Part shown: piece after piece, positions 55,301 through 64,000 of the stretch
Layout of the letters: the number at the start of each line of letters is the position of its first letter
Numbering within the stretch: position 1 is the first letter of the stretch
Assembly: GCF_015706575.1 (NCBI RefSeq)
Contig: NW_024037053.1
Span: forward strand, 4,526,001-4,590,000
Source of the DNA: Patiria miniata
Taxonomy: Eukaryota; Echinodermata; Asteroidea; Valvatida; Asterinidae
Reading direction: 5' to 3'
DNA: 64,000 nt
The notes under the pieces: generated by a model
Database searches by the model: none
What the model saw: only the letters and a program-made list of their open reading frames with translations
Told to the model about the DNA's origin: nothing
Translations under genes and position numbers: made by a program

Positions 55301-56631
55301 CCCAACTTTAATAAAAACCACTGTTCTTCTTGGCTGCGAATTGGCTGCCACTGGTCTCTACATACTGATGGGTTTTTTGATGATTATGGAAAGTTCTCAG
55401 CAAAAATCCTGTGGATTTAAACGCAAGCTTAGAGATGTTTTGTATCAAAATTGAGTATGGTAGTATAACGCAGTGGAGAGTTGGAAAAGCTTTAACCTCA
55501 ATCCTGCAAAATCCTCCAACTGCCTCTGTGTAAAAATTGCACACAGCCGCAATCCTGCAAAATTATCCAATATTTCTTGAATGTGGTCCTTGGAGGGGTG
55601 ACTACTGCCTCAATCCTGCAAAATCCTCCAGCAATCACTGTCAATATGTTGAGACAGAGCCAGTGACATCGAGCAGTGCAGAGGATTTCAAATATAATAT
55701 AGGCCTAAATTTATGCACAGCTGAGCATAAACAACACAAGGTCCGGCCCAAGACCTTGACACAGTGCATCCTTCCTAAATCAACCACACAGATTTGCCAT
55801 ATAGCCTCAATCCTGCAATATCCTCCATTTTGCAAAGAGCATTTTGGAGGATTTGGGCAGGTTAGCGTTAACCTAAATAGAATAGATTGCTCTTTAATCG
55901 AAATTCCCGTGTTTGTTGCTCACTTGAAGACACCACCACATCAGAGTCGTCCACGCAAATGACCAGCGATTTACAGCGGCCGGTCAGAATACCTGAGATA
56001 TCGAAAGCAGAAGGTACTGTAGTATAGTCTACAAGACTTGGTCTAACACTGTATTCATTGCTTGAAATACTTGACATGATGATAACAATATTTCAAGTAT
56101 TTTTTTTCAAATAAGTTACAAAGGGAAGCTGATGAAGTGCATTACAGTAATTTTAAAGTTTGCATTGACTAGAGTGAGGTTCGAACCTATGACCTCCGGA
56201 TTGCCGTTCCAGTGTTCTACCAACTGAGCTATCCAGCCCTATGCTGGTGGCTCCCTTTTGGCTTTGTTCAAGGGACGCTAATCAGAAACCATAAACCTTA
56301 TTTCGTTGACAACTTAGAAATCAATATTGTAAGTAACTTGGCCTTGGATGAATAACTGAGATCTGAACTTGTGTTGAGAAAGTTTGGTTAATTAATGTCC
56401 TTACGGCACTTGCCATAATTTGCAAATTTTAATTTTGTTTTGGCAGATGTAGAAATGAATTTTTTTCGCATGGATGAAAACAACGACGATTTCTTGACTT
56501 ACTCCGAGCTAAGTGATTTCCTTGGACCCGCCACACCTCCAGAAGACCAGCTGATGAAGTTTGACAAGAACCAGGACGATAAGCTGGATCTAGCTGAATT
56601 TAGGACGGCCCTAGGATTCCCCGAAGAATAA
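49367..56631 (+). CDS. EFCAB14: EFCAB14, EF-hand domain-containing single-pass membrane protein (complete, cassette B form)
   Basis: Exons: 49367-49548, 49707-49855, 51870-51982, 52434-52547, 52979-53080, 53672-53818, 54063-54245, 54374-54511, 54642-54882, 55204-55233, 55930-56013 and 56447-56631. They join to 555 residues (human about 495). The N-terminus MKKRKELDALL matches the vertebrate start MKKRKELNAL. Next come an acidic Ser/Asp/Glu stretch, basic PPRRLTIRKPPRWR, and a TM helix (about 69-92, IQLCVFVVMVACIVVTGGLVW). About 390 residues of Gln-rich coiled coil follow (LQSKIEQLQ, LTTSLQQLQ, EKVDQLQSQ), and then two canonical EF-hand loops at the C-terminus (DENNDDFLTYSE and DKNQDDKLDLAE). 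The topology suggests a type II protein with the EF-hands outside the cytosol (inference). The function of the family is poorly known. The intron after 54511 is GC-AG. The 55204-55233 exon is only 30 nt. Confidence 0.93.
49856..51689. other. EFCAB14 intron between the cassette B TM exon and the shared coiled-coil exons
   Basis: AT-rich, no coding sequence seen. A short inverted pair (51465-51500 and 51540-51575: CTATTTGAGATATGGCGGAC / GTCCGCCATGAAATAG) suggests another small fold-back element. Confidence 0.55.
51690..51840. repeat. Dispersed GCTAAGCA / TACCAGTCACA element in EFCAB14 intron 2
   Basis: TTTACTAAGCGCAGAAAATA...GGATACCAGCCAAAGTGTCC...GCTTGTGACTGGTACCCCAC...TGTGCTTAGCACATTAATTAATC...AAAGTTGGGCCCAGG. 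Same family and internal order as 1385-1535. It ends only 30 nt before the next exon's acceptor. Confidence 0.7.
55490..55870. repeat. Dispersed CAATCCTGCAAAATCCTCC repeat in EFCAB14 intron
   Basis: Several CTCAATCCTGCAAAATCCTCC motifs in both orientations, plus GGTCCTTGGAGGGGTGACTA and CAGCAATCACTGTCAATATG. The whole block is the reverse complement of 35120-35340 in p85 intron 2. A fragment is at 53095-53155. The region ends about 60 nt before an EFCAB14 exon. Confidence 0.8.
56160..56310. repeat. tRNA-like dispersed repeat in last EFCAB14 intron
   Basis: GAGGTTCGAACCTATGACCTCC...CCAGTGTTCTACCAACTGAGC, then TTGTTCAAGGGACGCTAATCAG. This is a sister of 14560-14730. It resembles an antisense tRNA-derived SINE head. 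Confidence 0.7.
56447..56631 (+). other. EFCAB14: EFCAB14 last coding exon: EF-hand pair
   Basis: Loop 1 is D-E-N-N-D-D-F-L-T-Y-S-E and loop 2 is D-K-N-Q-D-D-K-L-D-L-A-E. Each has acidic or Asn ligands at positions 1, 3 and 5 and Glu at 12, so both should bind calcium. The spacing between loops is short. The stop TAA is at 56629-56631, after FPEE. Confidence 0.92.
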
Positions 56632-57233
56632 TTGGTGCTTGCTGGTAGATAAAATAATTTTCAGTTTAGTAGTAATTTATTTACATATGGACAGGGGACT
56701 CAAGATGCTCAGACCAGCTTTTCTTGAAAGGAGCAAAGCATTTCCAAAGATGGACAACTGCAGATGTTGGCTTTTTGGAAGAAGAAAGGATGCAGTTCGG
56801 TGTTCAAGGATTGGAGAAACAAAACAGGATTAGTTTTGATTTTTAGGCACAATTTAAGAAAAGGACTTGTGCTAATGTCCCAACTGAAGGATTTAAAAAG
56901 GAAGTTGAGAAGTCAATAGATTGTTTGGCGTTATAGAACAATCTCTACTAGATTTTGCTTCAGACTAGTTGAAAAATTAGATTTTTTGGGAAGTGGCCGA
57001 TTTCAGGAAGTTGCAAGGTCAGCAACTTTGCTGGAAGAAAAAACTTTCTCGGACGACTTAATCCCAGTGGTATCCAATGTCTATTGACTTGTCAATAGGC
57101 TGTAGTAAAATCGATCGATACTTTGCTCAGAATGGTCTCTGCAGATTCAATGGTAAACGTGTGGAGTGATCCTCGGTTTTCCGTTCTTTGAGTTTCACTT
57201 TTGATGTTAGGTTGATCGTGTTCCATTTGTTGG

Positions 57234-57239
57234 AATAAA
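57234..57239 (+). terminator. Likely polyadenylation signal of EFCAB14
   Basis: AATAAA lies about 600 nt after the stop codon. No earlier perfect signal stands out in the 3'UTR. Confidence 0.5.
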
Positions 57240-60200
57240 ATTTTAGACATATATTAGCTTGAAATTTCGTCTTGCTCAGAGAAAAAAGAGCTCACCCCAA
57301 ATTTAGAATTGCTTTCTGGAATTTGTCATGATGCAATTTAGAGTACGTCTTCCTTTGGGTCTTTTGTTTGCATCAAACCAGAAAATGCCAGTTTAGAAAG
57401 TAGGCAATAAATTTTTAAAAACTAGTAATTAGGTATTCATGTAGTCTTCCATTGACCAATCATATGTGTTTTTGTACCTAGATGTATGAATATTCATGAT
57501 GTGTGGTCTAAGTTGGTTTATAAGGAGTAATGTAATTGGTTCCAAATGGTTTGATCCGGTTCCAACTAGTGAGAACCAGTTTTAGAGTACAGACTGTTGT
57601 CCCTCTTGGATTGGTTCCAAAATTGTGTTACTAACTGGATCCAACTGGTTTAGTCCAGTTCTTACTAGATGCAAGTAGTTATTGGTACAATGCAAACTTC
57701 AAAGGTACCGTATCTCTGTTACTGTACGCTTATGGGTGAGCCGGCACCGCGTTATGGTGTAGTTTTTTATTGTTAGGGAAATTAGGACCAAGTTATGGGG
57801 ACTTTCTGCTGTCCCCACAGCGTCTTCGGTTCCCATAATAACTATCGCTCAACAAGTGTGTGGTCCCCACTGTTACTGAACAAGACGGTTTGTCCCTCCT
57901 TGTGTATATAACTATGTAATAATGTGTAAAAATATTAACAAACAAATTTTTATTTAAAAAAAATAACAGTACTTTTGAGTGTTAAGCATTGAATACAACT
58001 GTTAACTGTGGTAAATTGTGGTGTTAAAATTCTCTGTCGCTATTAATCTGACACACGGCCTAATTTCGTTCTGCTACATTACAACTTGTGGTGTAATGTA
58101 GTGCCATGGTTTCCATCATGAGGTTAACACATGGAGTTATGTGGTCTGAATATGTTTACAAATCAAATATTGTGTTGTGGCAATAATCAAGTAGCATTAG
58201 GGGTGAATGCCTAAGCAACCTAATGGTTTTCCTATGTTCGCGTAATATTGTGTTTACCATGTGTGTGCTATTATTATTTATATCAGGCTTCCACGTACTA
58301 AAATAATTCAGCGTATTGTATGGTTATCGGAAGAAGTTCCCGGATGACTGCAATATTACTTTTGATATTGTCTTCATCTGGGCATTTTAACAAGTTTTGC
58401 TGGTTCCTGCAGTTAAGAGTGTAGAAACTCACAATAGTCAACCAATCAACAGAGTTTAGCGCGCAGTGCCGCCGCACGCGGACGCAGTGCGCAGCAGGGT
58501 ATACGCATACTGTTGTCAACAACCACAATCGCAGCTTCGAGCGACGCGAAATTTGCTTCAGTAAGCGAAGAATATTAGACGAAATTTGAAAAATAAAGAC
58601 AGTGTCCTGAAATGTATTTCTTTGAGATGAAGTCAGCCTGATATAAATAATAGTAATATTGGATGGCATTTTTCCGAGGGATACAAGAATATATTGCACT
58701 CGCTATAACAATATTGCACTCGGCCTTGACTCATGCAATAATGTTATATGGCACATGTAGCTCGTGCAATATATTCTTGTATTCCTTTCCAAGCCATCCA
58801 GTACTATATAATTACTGTGTACATGTTATATTCTCTTTTAATATTCATACTGTTGCCGATATTGAATTTTTTTTTTTTGTCAGGGCGATATAGATTACTT
58901 TGTGTGTGTTCTGGATGGAGACTATTTTGTAAATGTCATATCATTTGATATTTTACCTTAGGTTTCCCCGGATAGAAGGAGTTTGTAATTGGCTACAAAT
59001 TCCATCTCATTTATGTGAAGATCAGAGTTCGCCCTTAAATTTTTGTTCACTAGCCGGCCGGACTAGTGAAACAGACTCTTATCTTGTCCACGGGCCTTTT
59101 CACTAGTCCGCAAAAGAACTTTTTTAATTTTTGCACCAGAATGTCGTAAACAACAATGTTATTTACAATAATTTTGACTGGCCAGGCGGACTACTTAGGG
59201 AATGGTTTTGACTAGTCTGCTGCTGTTTTTACTCGCATTTGGCGAGCAGACTACTGCTAAGGTCGTCGAACCCTGGTTAAGATGGAGTTCAGTGGATTGG
59301 GAAAGGCCAAACTCATATTCCGTCTAGTGCTGCGAAACGATGCCCCTTTTGTGTATAAAAAACTTTTCCTGGGATTTTGTTTTGAAAACTCAGAAATATT
59401 ACCCTTATCCAAATTGTTATCCCTTATTTACTAACATTTGAAGGTCCTGCATTCAAAAAGTGGTACTATTTTTTTTTCTTTAGGCCAGTTAAAATTAATG
59501 TTCAAATTTTCATCACTCACATTGAAAACAAAATTGGTGGGGAAATTCCACTTCTTCACGTCCAAAGTGAATTGAGAGAGCTAAAGTCCGATATATAGTA
59601 CTAAACCTAGAAGAGGATGCAGCAAACATTACCTGCATATTTTGTGCACCAAATCAAAAATTGCGTGTCACTGTTTGCATGCAAGTAAACGGGACCATGC
59701 CTATAGATTTGGTGAGAACTTTGTCTGAAAAAGACTCGTTGGAGAAAAAAAAAACTTTCAGGGAAAAAAAATTAAAAATTTGGAGTGGGCGTGAAAATCG
59801 AGGCGGCGTTAATAAACCTAAAAATGTATTTTACTGGCCTTAAGTACCTTTTTCTGTTTTCAATTTTTTTTTTGTGGAAGTGGTCTGTCTATTGCAAGGG
59901 GTTAGAAATTAATTTCTTACTGAACTGGATTTTAAATGTTTATTTAATCACATGTATTCTAAAATAGGTTACAGTCCCGAAATTTTGGAAATCATCATTA
60001 GAAGTGTTATCTTAAAATTTCGACAGCCGGTTAAATTTTTGGTATCAGCATTATGAAGGATGAAAAACCTAATCTGTGCTCTATGTACATAGAACGAAGC
60101 GTATAGAGACATGTAAATTCATGGTTGTATTTTCAAATCATGTAAAGTTAAATTTCATGTAACATATTAAATTGCCGACTTGTAATGGAACATTTTTAAT

Positions 60201-60940
60201 AATTTTTGTTTAGTTTTGATTTCTAATAGTTTTATCAGCGGTGGCTATAAGAGTATTTTCCTTTTCCCTTGTCTATTCTCAGTTAAGTAAAAAAAAAGAG
60301 TAAAATCCCAAGACGGCATAGGGTGCTTTCGATTAGCTTACACCTGTAAGTGAAACTCTCACGAGAGCATTCGATTTAAAATGACAAGTATAACACCTCA
60401 AATCAAGATACAATTTCTCTGCATCTGTTTAATGTTTTATTTCATTCGAACAAATTATTACCCAGATCTCAAAATATTCACATTCTTTGTACAAAAAGTG
60501 TTCATGGTATATAGGTCAATTGCTTTTTGTTTTATTTAATGTTAGTTAACCCAAAAGAAAATTCATATTTCTCGCAAAATGACAGAAATGTAGATAAATT
60601 AAAAAAAACTGAGTTCAGATACTGCTAAATACAGGATAACAAAAATTCTGAACATATTACTGGCTGAAATTCTAATTCTAACTCTTATATATATCTATTT
60701 GTTTTTGACCTACCCCTAATTTTTGTAGCCAATTTTTACACAAGGAAAAATATGTCAAGAGATAAAATTTCCACAGAGTTTCAGGCTGTACCAAATAAAA
60801 AGCTTATTTCAGGGTCTTTTGACCAATCAGATCATGACATTTGGTCAGGTGACCATGGTCAGGTGATCATGATAGCTCAGTTGGGCTTGGTCAGGTGACC
60901 ATGATAGCTTAGTTGGGTTAAGGCTTCTTTCATGCTGGCT
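57240..60940. other. Convergent intergenic region between EFCAB14 and RNF220
   Basis: No gene seen. Contents include GGTTCCAA/CTGGTTCCAACT degenerate repeats at 57535-57680, a small fold-back element at 58661-58800, an ACTAGTCCG-containing repeat at 59050-59260, and a GGTCAGGTGACCATGAT repeat at 60815-60930. RNF220's 3'UTR probably lies in 60400-60940 on the minus strand. Confidence 0.55.
58661..58800. mobile_element. Small hairpin element
   Basis: GGATGGCATTTTTCCGAGGGATACAAGAATATATTGCACTCG (58661-58702, in part) is inverted at 58763-58800 (GTGCAATATATTCTTGTATTCC...AAGCCATCC). The loop is about 60 bp. Confidence 0.85.
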
Positions 60941-61885
60941 TCAAAGATAGATTCTTCTCAGTTGCCCTGGGGATGTGATCATGTTGCATTGTGGGCAGAG
61001 CTTCTTGGCTCCCTGGATAAAGACGAAACGAAAACATGGTAAGGAATCATTATTACACAAGACAGTGTATCAAAAGTAAATATATACATGTACATATTAT
61101 TTGTAAAAGAAAATATGGGAAAATTCAAATTCTTAAGCCAATATTTGTATTTTTATTCTACAAGTATGATTTGACACTTTTAAGATTGTTTTTAAGATTT
61201 TAGTAATGTTTATTATTCTGAATCTTGGGGATTACTTAGTGGTCTGTTTTGCCCACATTTTATCTTAACTTACCAATGTCCTGAGCCAGCATTGTTGACA
61301 GTGGACGTGCCAACACTGGATGGACACCAGAGGTACACTAAATGGTTCCTGTCAACGGTAGAAAGTTAAAGAGAGTTTTAGTTGATATTTAAACAACTTG
61401 AAACAACCACCTCCTTAATCAGGTCTAACAACCCACTCAACCCCTGACTTTGCTTGGGTCAGTTGGTTGAATTGAATCCAATAAGAGGATTCCGTAACCT
61501 AGGACGTTGATAGAATTGTTATATTACAAGTACTGTATGCCAAGTGCTTTTCGAAGTGCTGATGAGAAAAAACTGCAAGCTTACTCAGATGGGACTCGAA
61601 CCCACAACCTCTTGCTTGCTAGTGCATAGTTTTATCCATTGACTTAAGTCTAATGAAGTAATGGACACAGAAATTACATTCAATGGAATTTTCCCCAAAT
61701 GTGAAAGGGGGTTTAAGCTCCCCCCACCCCCACCCCCTTCCTTTCCACAATACTAACTCACCATGCATATAAGGCATTTGATTCGGACTGCAGCAGCAGC
61801 GTCGAGTTGCTCCTGTAACTCTCGTACTCTCGTCTTGAGACACTCCATGACCGTGTCTGACTTGACTTGGGCAACGTCCTCAGTC
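60941..61885 (-). other. RNF220: RNF220 RING finger exons
   Basis: Exons 61885-61762, 61348-61274 and 61012-60941 carry C-x2-C, C-W-H-x-H-C-x2-C and C-x2-C in the canonical RING order, then ITSPGQLRRIYL and the stop at 60941-60943. All zinc ligands are present, so an active E2-binding RING is expected. The exon junctions fall between zinc-ligand pairs. Confidence 0.94.
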
Positions 61886-64000
61886 CTACCAAAAAGAAAA
61901 ACAAAAGAAAATTGTTTGAAAGTTTCCCGTTTCTTTTACATTGATTGCCATTGGTAACGGAGCATGTGAACTACCACCATTGTCAAGGAATCTCGTACTC
62001 ATTTCTCGGAGTCAAGCAGCACATGTTTTGTGCGTACCATTTTTCCTGTACTAGTACTCGGAGAGATTCTGTGTTAACAGACTTTTGCATTTGGGAAAAA
62101 AAAGTATGATTGTCGAAAATTGAAATGACAGACAAAAATAATTGTTGTTAGTCTTACCTGTTCGGTTGCTTAGTGTCGCTTGGTGCATGACTTGTGGAAG
62201 GTAGCCACGGATCTGAAAGGACAGAGCAAAAAGAAACGAACTTCTGTGATTCTATTCCTCAATGATTTTACAATTTATTTCATTTCACAAATCTATTTTA
62301 ACCAAAGAAAATGTCTTTCCCAATAGTTACCTGGCACTGAATCTGGTGGGCTTGCTCTCTCATCGTTCCTGTGCACACAAAAAATTTAAAAATCTGAATA
62401 ATAATTTTGCGGATTCACATTATTCATTGCGTTAGGCAGCAAATTGTCCAAAGGGGTGAACAGCAAGTATTTTGTTCCCCAACGTATTTCCAAATACAGC
62501 ATACTTTCCCAATTAAGAACAAGGCGTGTTCCCATTAAAACAAGTTATGAGTTCCAAGCGAAACTTTGTTTTTTCCCCAAGACTTTGTGTTTTAAAAATG
62601 CCGTTTAATTTTTTTTTAAAGGCATTTTTCAGTTCTTTTACTGAACTGCTGTCACTGAACCAAGTAAGGACACAATGTCGCTGAAATGATTACAGAATTT
62701 TAATATCCTGCTTGTCAGGAATGATAACAATTTGCTTCGATTCTCTTGTCAGTATCCCAGTCATCCTACCCAACGACTGCATCCCGCAATGCCTGACGCT
62801 GTTTATCCTCCGTCGAGTCGTCTGACGGGCAGGGTATTATATCTGCCTCGGTGAACTGCTCCGGGCCGTATTCAGCTGTGTCGTCATCGTCAACGTTGAG
62901 TTCTGTGTCACACTCGGTCTCCTTACGGGCAACTTCAAAACCAGCTTCTGAAAAAGGGCAAGGATGATAAAAAGTGAGCAGTTAAATTCCGAGTATTACA
63001 GATATTGTAGATCAATCGGGGCAGCTATTAATTTCCTCAAGAAGGCCCCCTTCAATGGCGAAAGCATTGTGCTAGCTATTGTTCAGATAATCATGGGGTA
63101 GTTGCTTTGTACAATAGCATGCACAATGGTTTCTCCATTGAAGGGGACCTCGTGAGAGTACAGTATCACTTGCGCCGATTCGTCCATGTCTGTAGTCAAG
63201 AACTCATCACAATCAACATCCATCCAACAACATAATCACTGGTAACCTAGCTATGCTAAGCATATATTTCTCAGCTTAGCAGATTTCTGTGCTTACCTCT
63301 AAATCTGGAGTCCAGCATTGAGGTGGCTCGGATTCTGGTCTGACCACACCAGGTGTACTCCTCAAATTCCTCGTCTTCTCCGTCCACATTCACGTCCTCG
63401 TCTACGTCGGCCTGACTTGGGGTCGCCTTTTTATCCAGAAAAAAAACGAAAGAAAAAACAGACAATGTTATCCGTTAAGGGTTTTTATAACCATTTCTCA
63501 CATGCTTGTGACCAATTTGACAAAGGTACCGTGGTCACCTGACCAAAACGTTGTGATCTAATTGGTTAATGTGCAGTCTGTCATTCAAACAGTGCATTTG
63601 ATTGACAGACAGGAAGGATCTATATGTCACAGTGGACTAGTCGAGTACATTTTTGTGAGTACGAGATGGTGCTATGAGTATTGGTACTTTGTCAGTTGTA
63701 TGACGAGTATGAGTACATGTACAAGGCAATTTTTTCAATGAGTACGAGTATGAGTGCCAAGAAAATGTACTAGAGTACGAGTACATTCTCATGAGTACGA
63801 GTAGAAGTACAAAAAAATGTACTCGAGTATGAGTACTACAGCACTGATAGGTCTACAATGAGTAAAGCCAAATCCACCTTTCTGAGGCAAGCTTCAGCAT
63901 GCGTGTTCCTCTCCTCAACAGACCCAGTCAACACCTCATGACAGATGGGGCAGAGAGCGGCGCTGCTGGGCGTCTCATCTGACGGCTTCTTGAGACCCTT
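60941..64000 (-). CDS. RNF220: RNF220, RING-type E3 ubiquitin ligase, C-terminal part (8 exons, runs off right edge)
   Basis: In vertebrates RNF220 ubiquitinates Sin3B and modulates Wnt and Hedgehog signalling. Exons in transcript order: 64000-63878 (enters from the right edge), 63426-63297, 62947-62770, 62368-62331, 62212-62158, 61885-61762, 61348-61274 and 61012-60941. They join in frame. Seen: a C2HC zinc finger (CPICHEVLTGSVEERNTHAE, then CL), the signature FEEYTWCGQTRIRAT, an acidic linker (EYGPEQFTEADIIPC), and a coiled coil (MECLKTRVRELQEQLDAAAA). The RING is split over three exons (CLICM / IQCWHVHCQQCWLRTL / GAKKLCPQCN) with all C3HC4 ligands. The C-terminus RRIYL is identical to the human ending. 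The first visible exon uses a weak donor, AAAG|GTGGAT. The N-terminal half of the gene is outside the window. Confidence 0.95.
61565..61640. repeat. tRNA-like fragment in RNF220 intron
   Basis: GATGGGACTCGAACCCACAACC (antisense B box), then CTTGCTAGTGCATAGTTTTATCC. A degraded tRNA-derived SINE head. Confidence 0.5.
63030..63190. mobile_element. Inverted-repeat MITE (TTCAATGG family), best preserved copy
   Basis: The arms GAAGGCCCCCTTCAATGGCG and CTCCATTGAAGGGGACCTCG are inverted. The core GCATTGTGCTAGCTATTGTTC...GGGTAGTTGCTTTGTACAATAG is shared with 25280-25460 and 34190-34540. It lies in an RNF220 intron. Confidence 0.75.
63510..63630. repeat. Dispersed GTCACCTGACCAAAACG repeat
   Basis: GGTACCGTGGTCACCTGACC, AACGTTGTGATCTAATTGGT and TTGATTGACAGACAGGAAG match 5620-5760 in the same orientation. 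53880-54000 and 60815-60930 are inverted relatives. Confidence 0.75.
63630..63860. repeat. GAGTACGAGTA-type simple repeat in RNF220 intron
   Basis: A degenerate run of GTACGAGTA, GAGTATGAGTA and ATGAGTACGAG units directly downstream (in sense) of the first visible RNF220 exon's donor at 63877. Confidence 0.75.

Overview
The window is a piece of an intron-rich animal nuclear genome. The gene set is that of a deuterostome. The repeat content (tRNA-derived SINEs, many small fold-back elements, TACATGTACATG simple repeats) is what I would expect of an echinoderm, with a sea star as my best guess (inference, about 0.7 for echinoderm). There are no bacterial features. Introns are mostly 0.3 to 6 kb and are full of dispersed and tandem repeats. 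All exon models below were built by hand from reading frame, splice-site dinucleotides and phase continuity, and every one closes in frame.

Layout. (1) 1149-9197, minus: the first eight coding exons of a SMARCA4/BRG1-type SWI/SNF ATPase. It has a very long Met/Gly/Pro/Gln N-terminus, the QLQ domain, two polyglutamine runs and the HSA domain; the helicase part lies beyond the left edge. (2) 11295-15278, plus: a complete ten-exon MTG1 (mitochondrial ribosome-associated GTPase 1), divergent from SMARCA4. (3) 19286-41590, minus: a complete twenty-exon class IA PI3-kinase regulatory subunit (p85, 998 residues). It reads SH3 - C1 - SAM - C1 - RhoGAP - nSH2 - iSH2 - cSH2, so it carries a C1-SAM-C1 block that vertebrate p85 lacks. 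(4) 44996-56631, plus: EFCAB14, a single-pass coiled-coil membrane protein with a C-terminal EF-hand pair. Two alternative, phase-matched N-terminal/transmembrane cassettes sit at 45.0-45.9 kb and 49.4-49.9 kb. (5) 60941-64000, minus: the 3' eight exons of RNF220, a RING E3 ligase, including the complete RING and the stop codon.

The genes are functionally independent: chromatin remodelling, mitochondrial translation, PI3K signalling, a membrane EF-hand protein and a ubiquitin ligase. Their linkage is informative, because the human counterparts PIK3R3, EFCAB14 and RNF220 share 1p33-34 while SMARCA4 and PIK3R2 share 19p13. The window therefore looks like an unbroken remnant of an ancestral neighbourhood.

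The most notable observations are the C1-SAM-C1 block in p85, the two EFCAB14 membrane cassettes, and a set of minisatellites that begin just downstream of authentic 5' splice sites in three genes. Three of those arrays share the sense-strand core TCACAAGTC. Other noteworthy structure includes a nearly 1 kb palindrome in EFCAB14, a G-rich intronic array in p85 pre-mRNA, and a roughly 0.9 kb tRNA-bearing palindrome upstream of SMARCA4.
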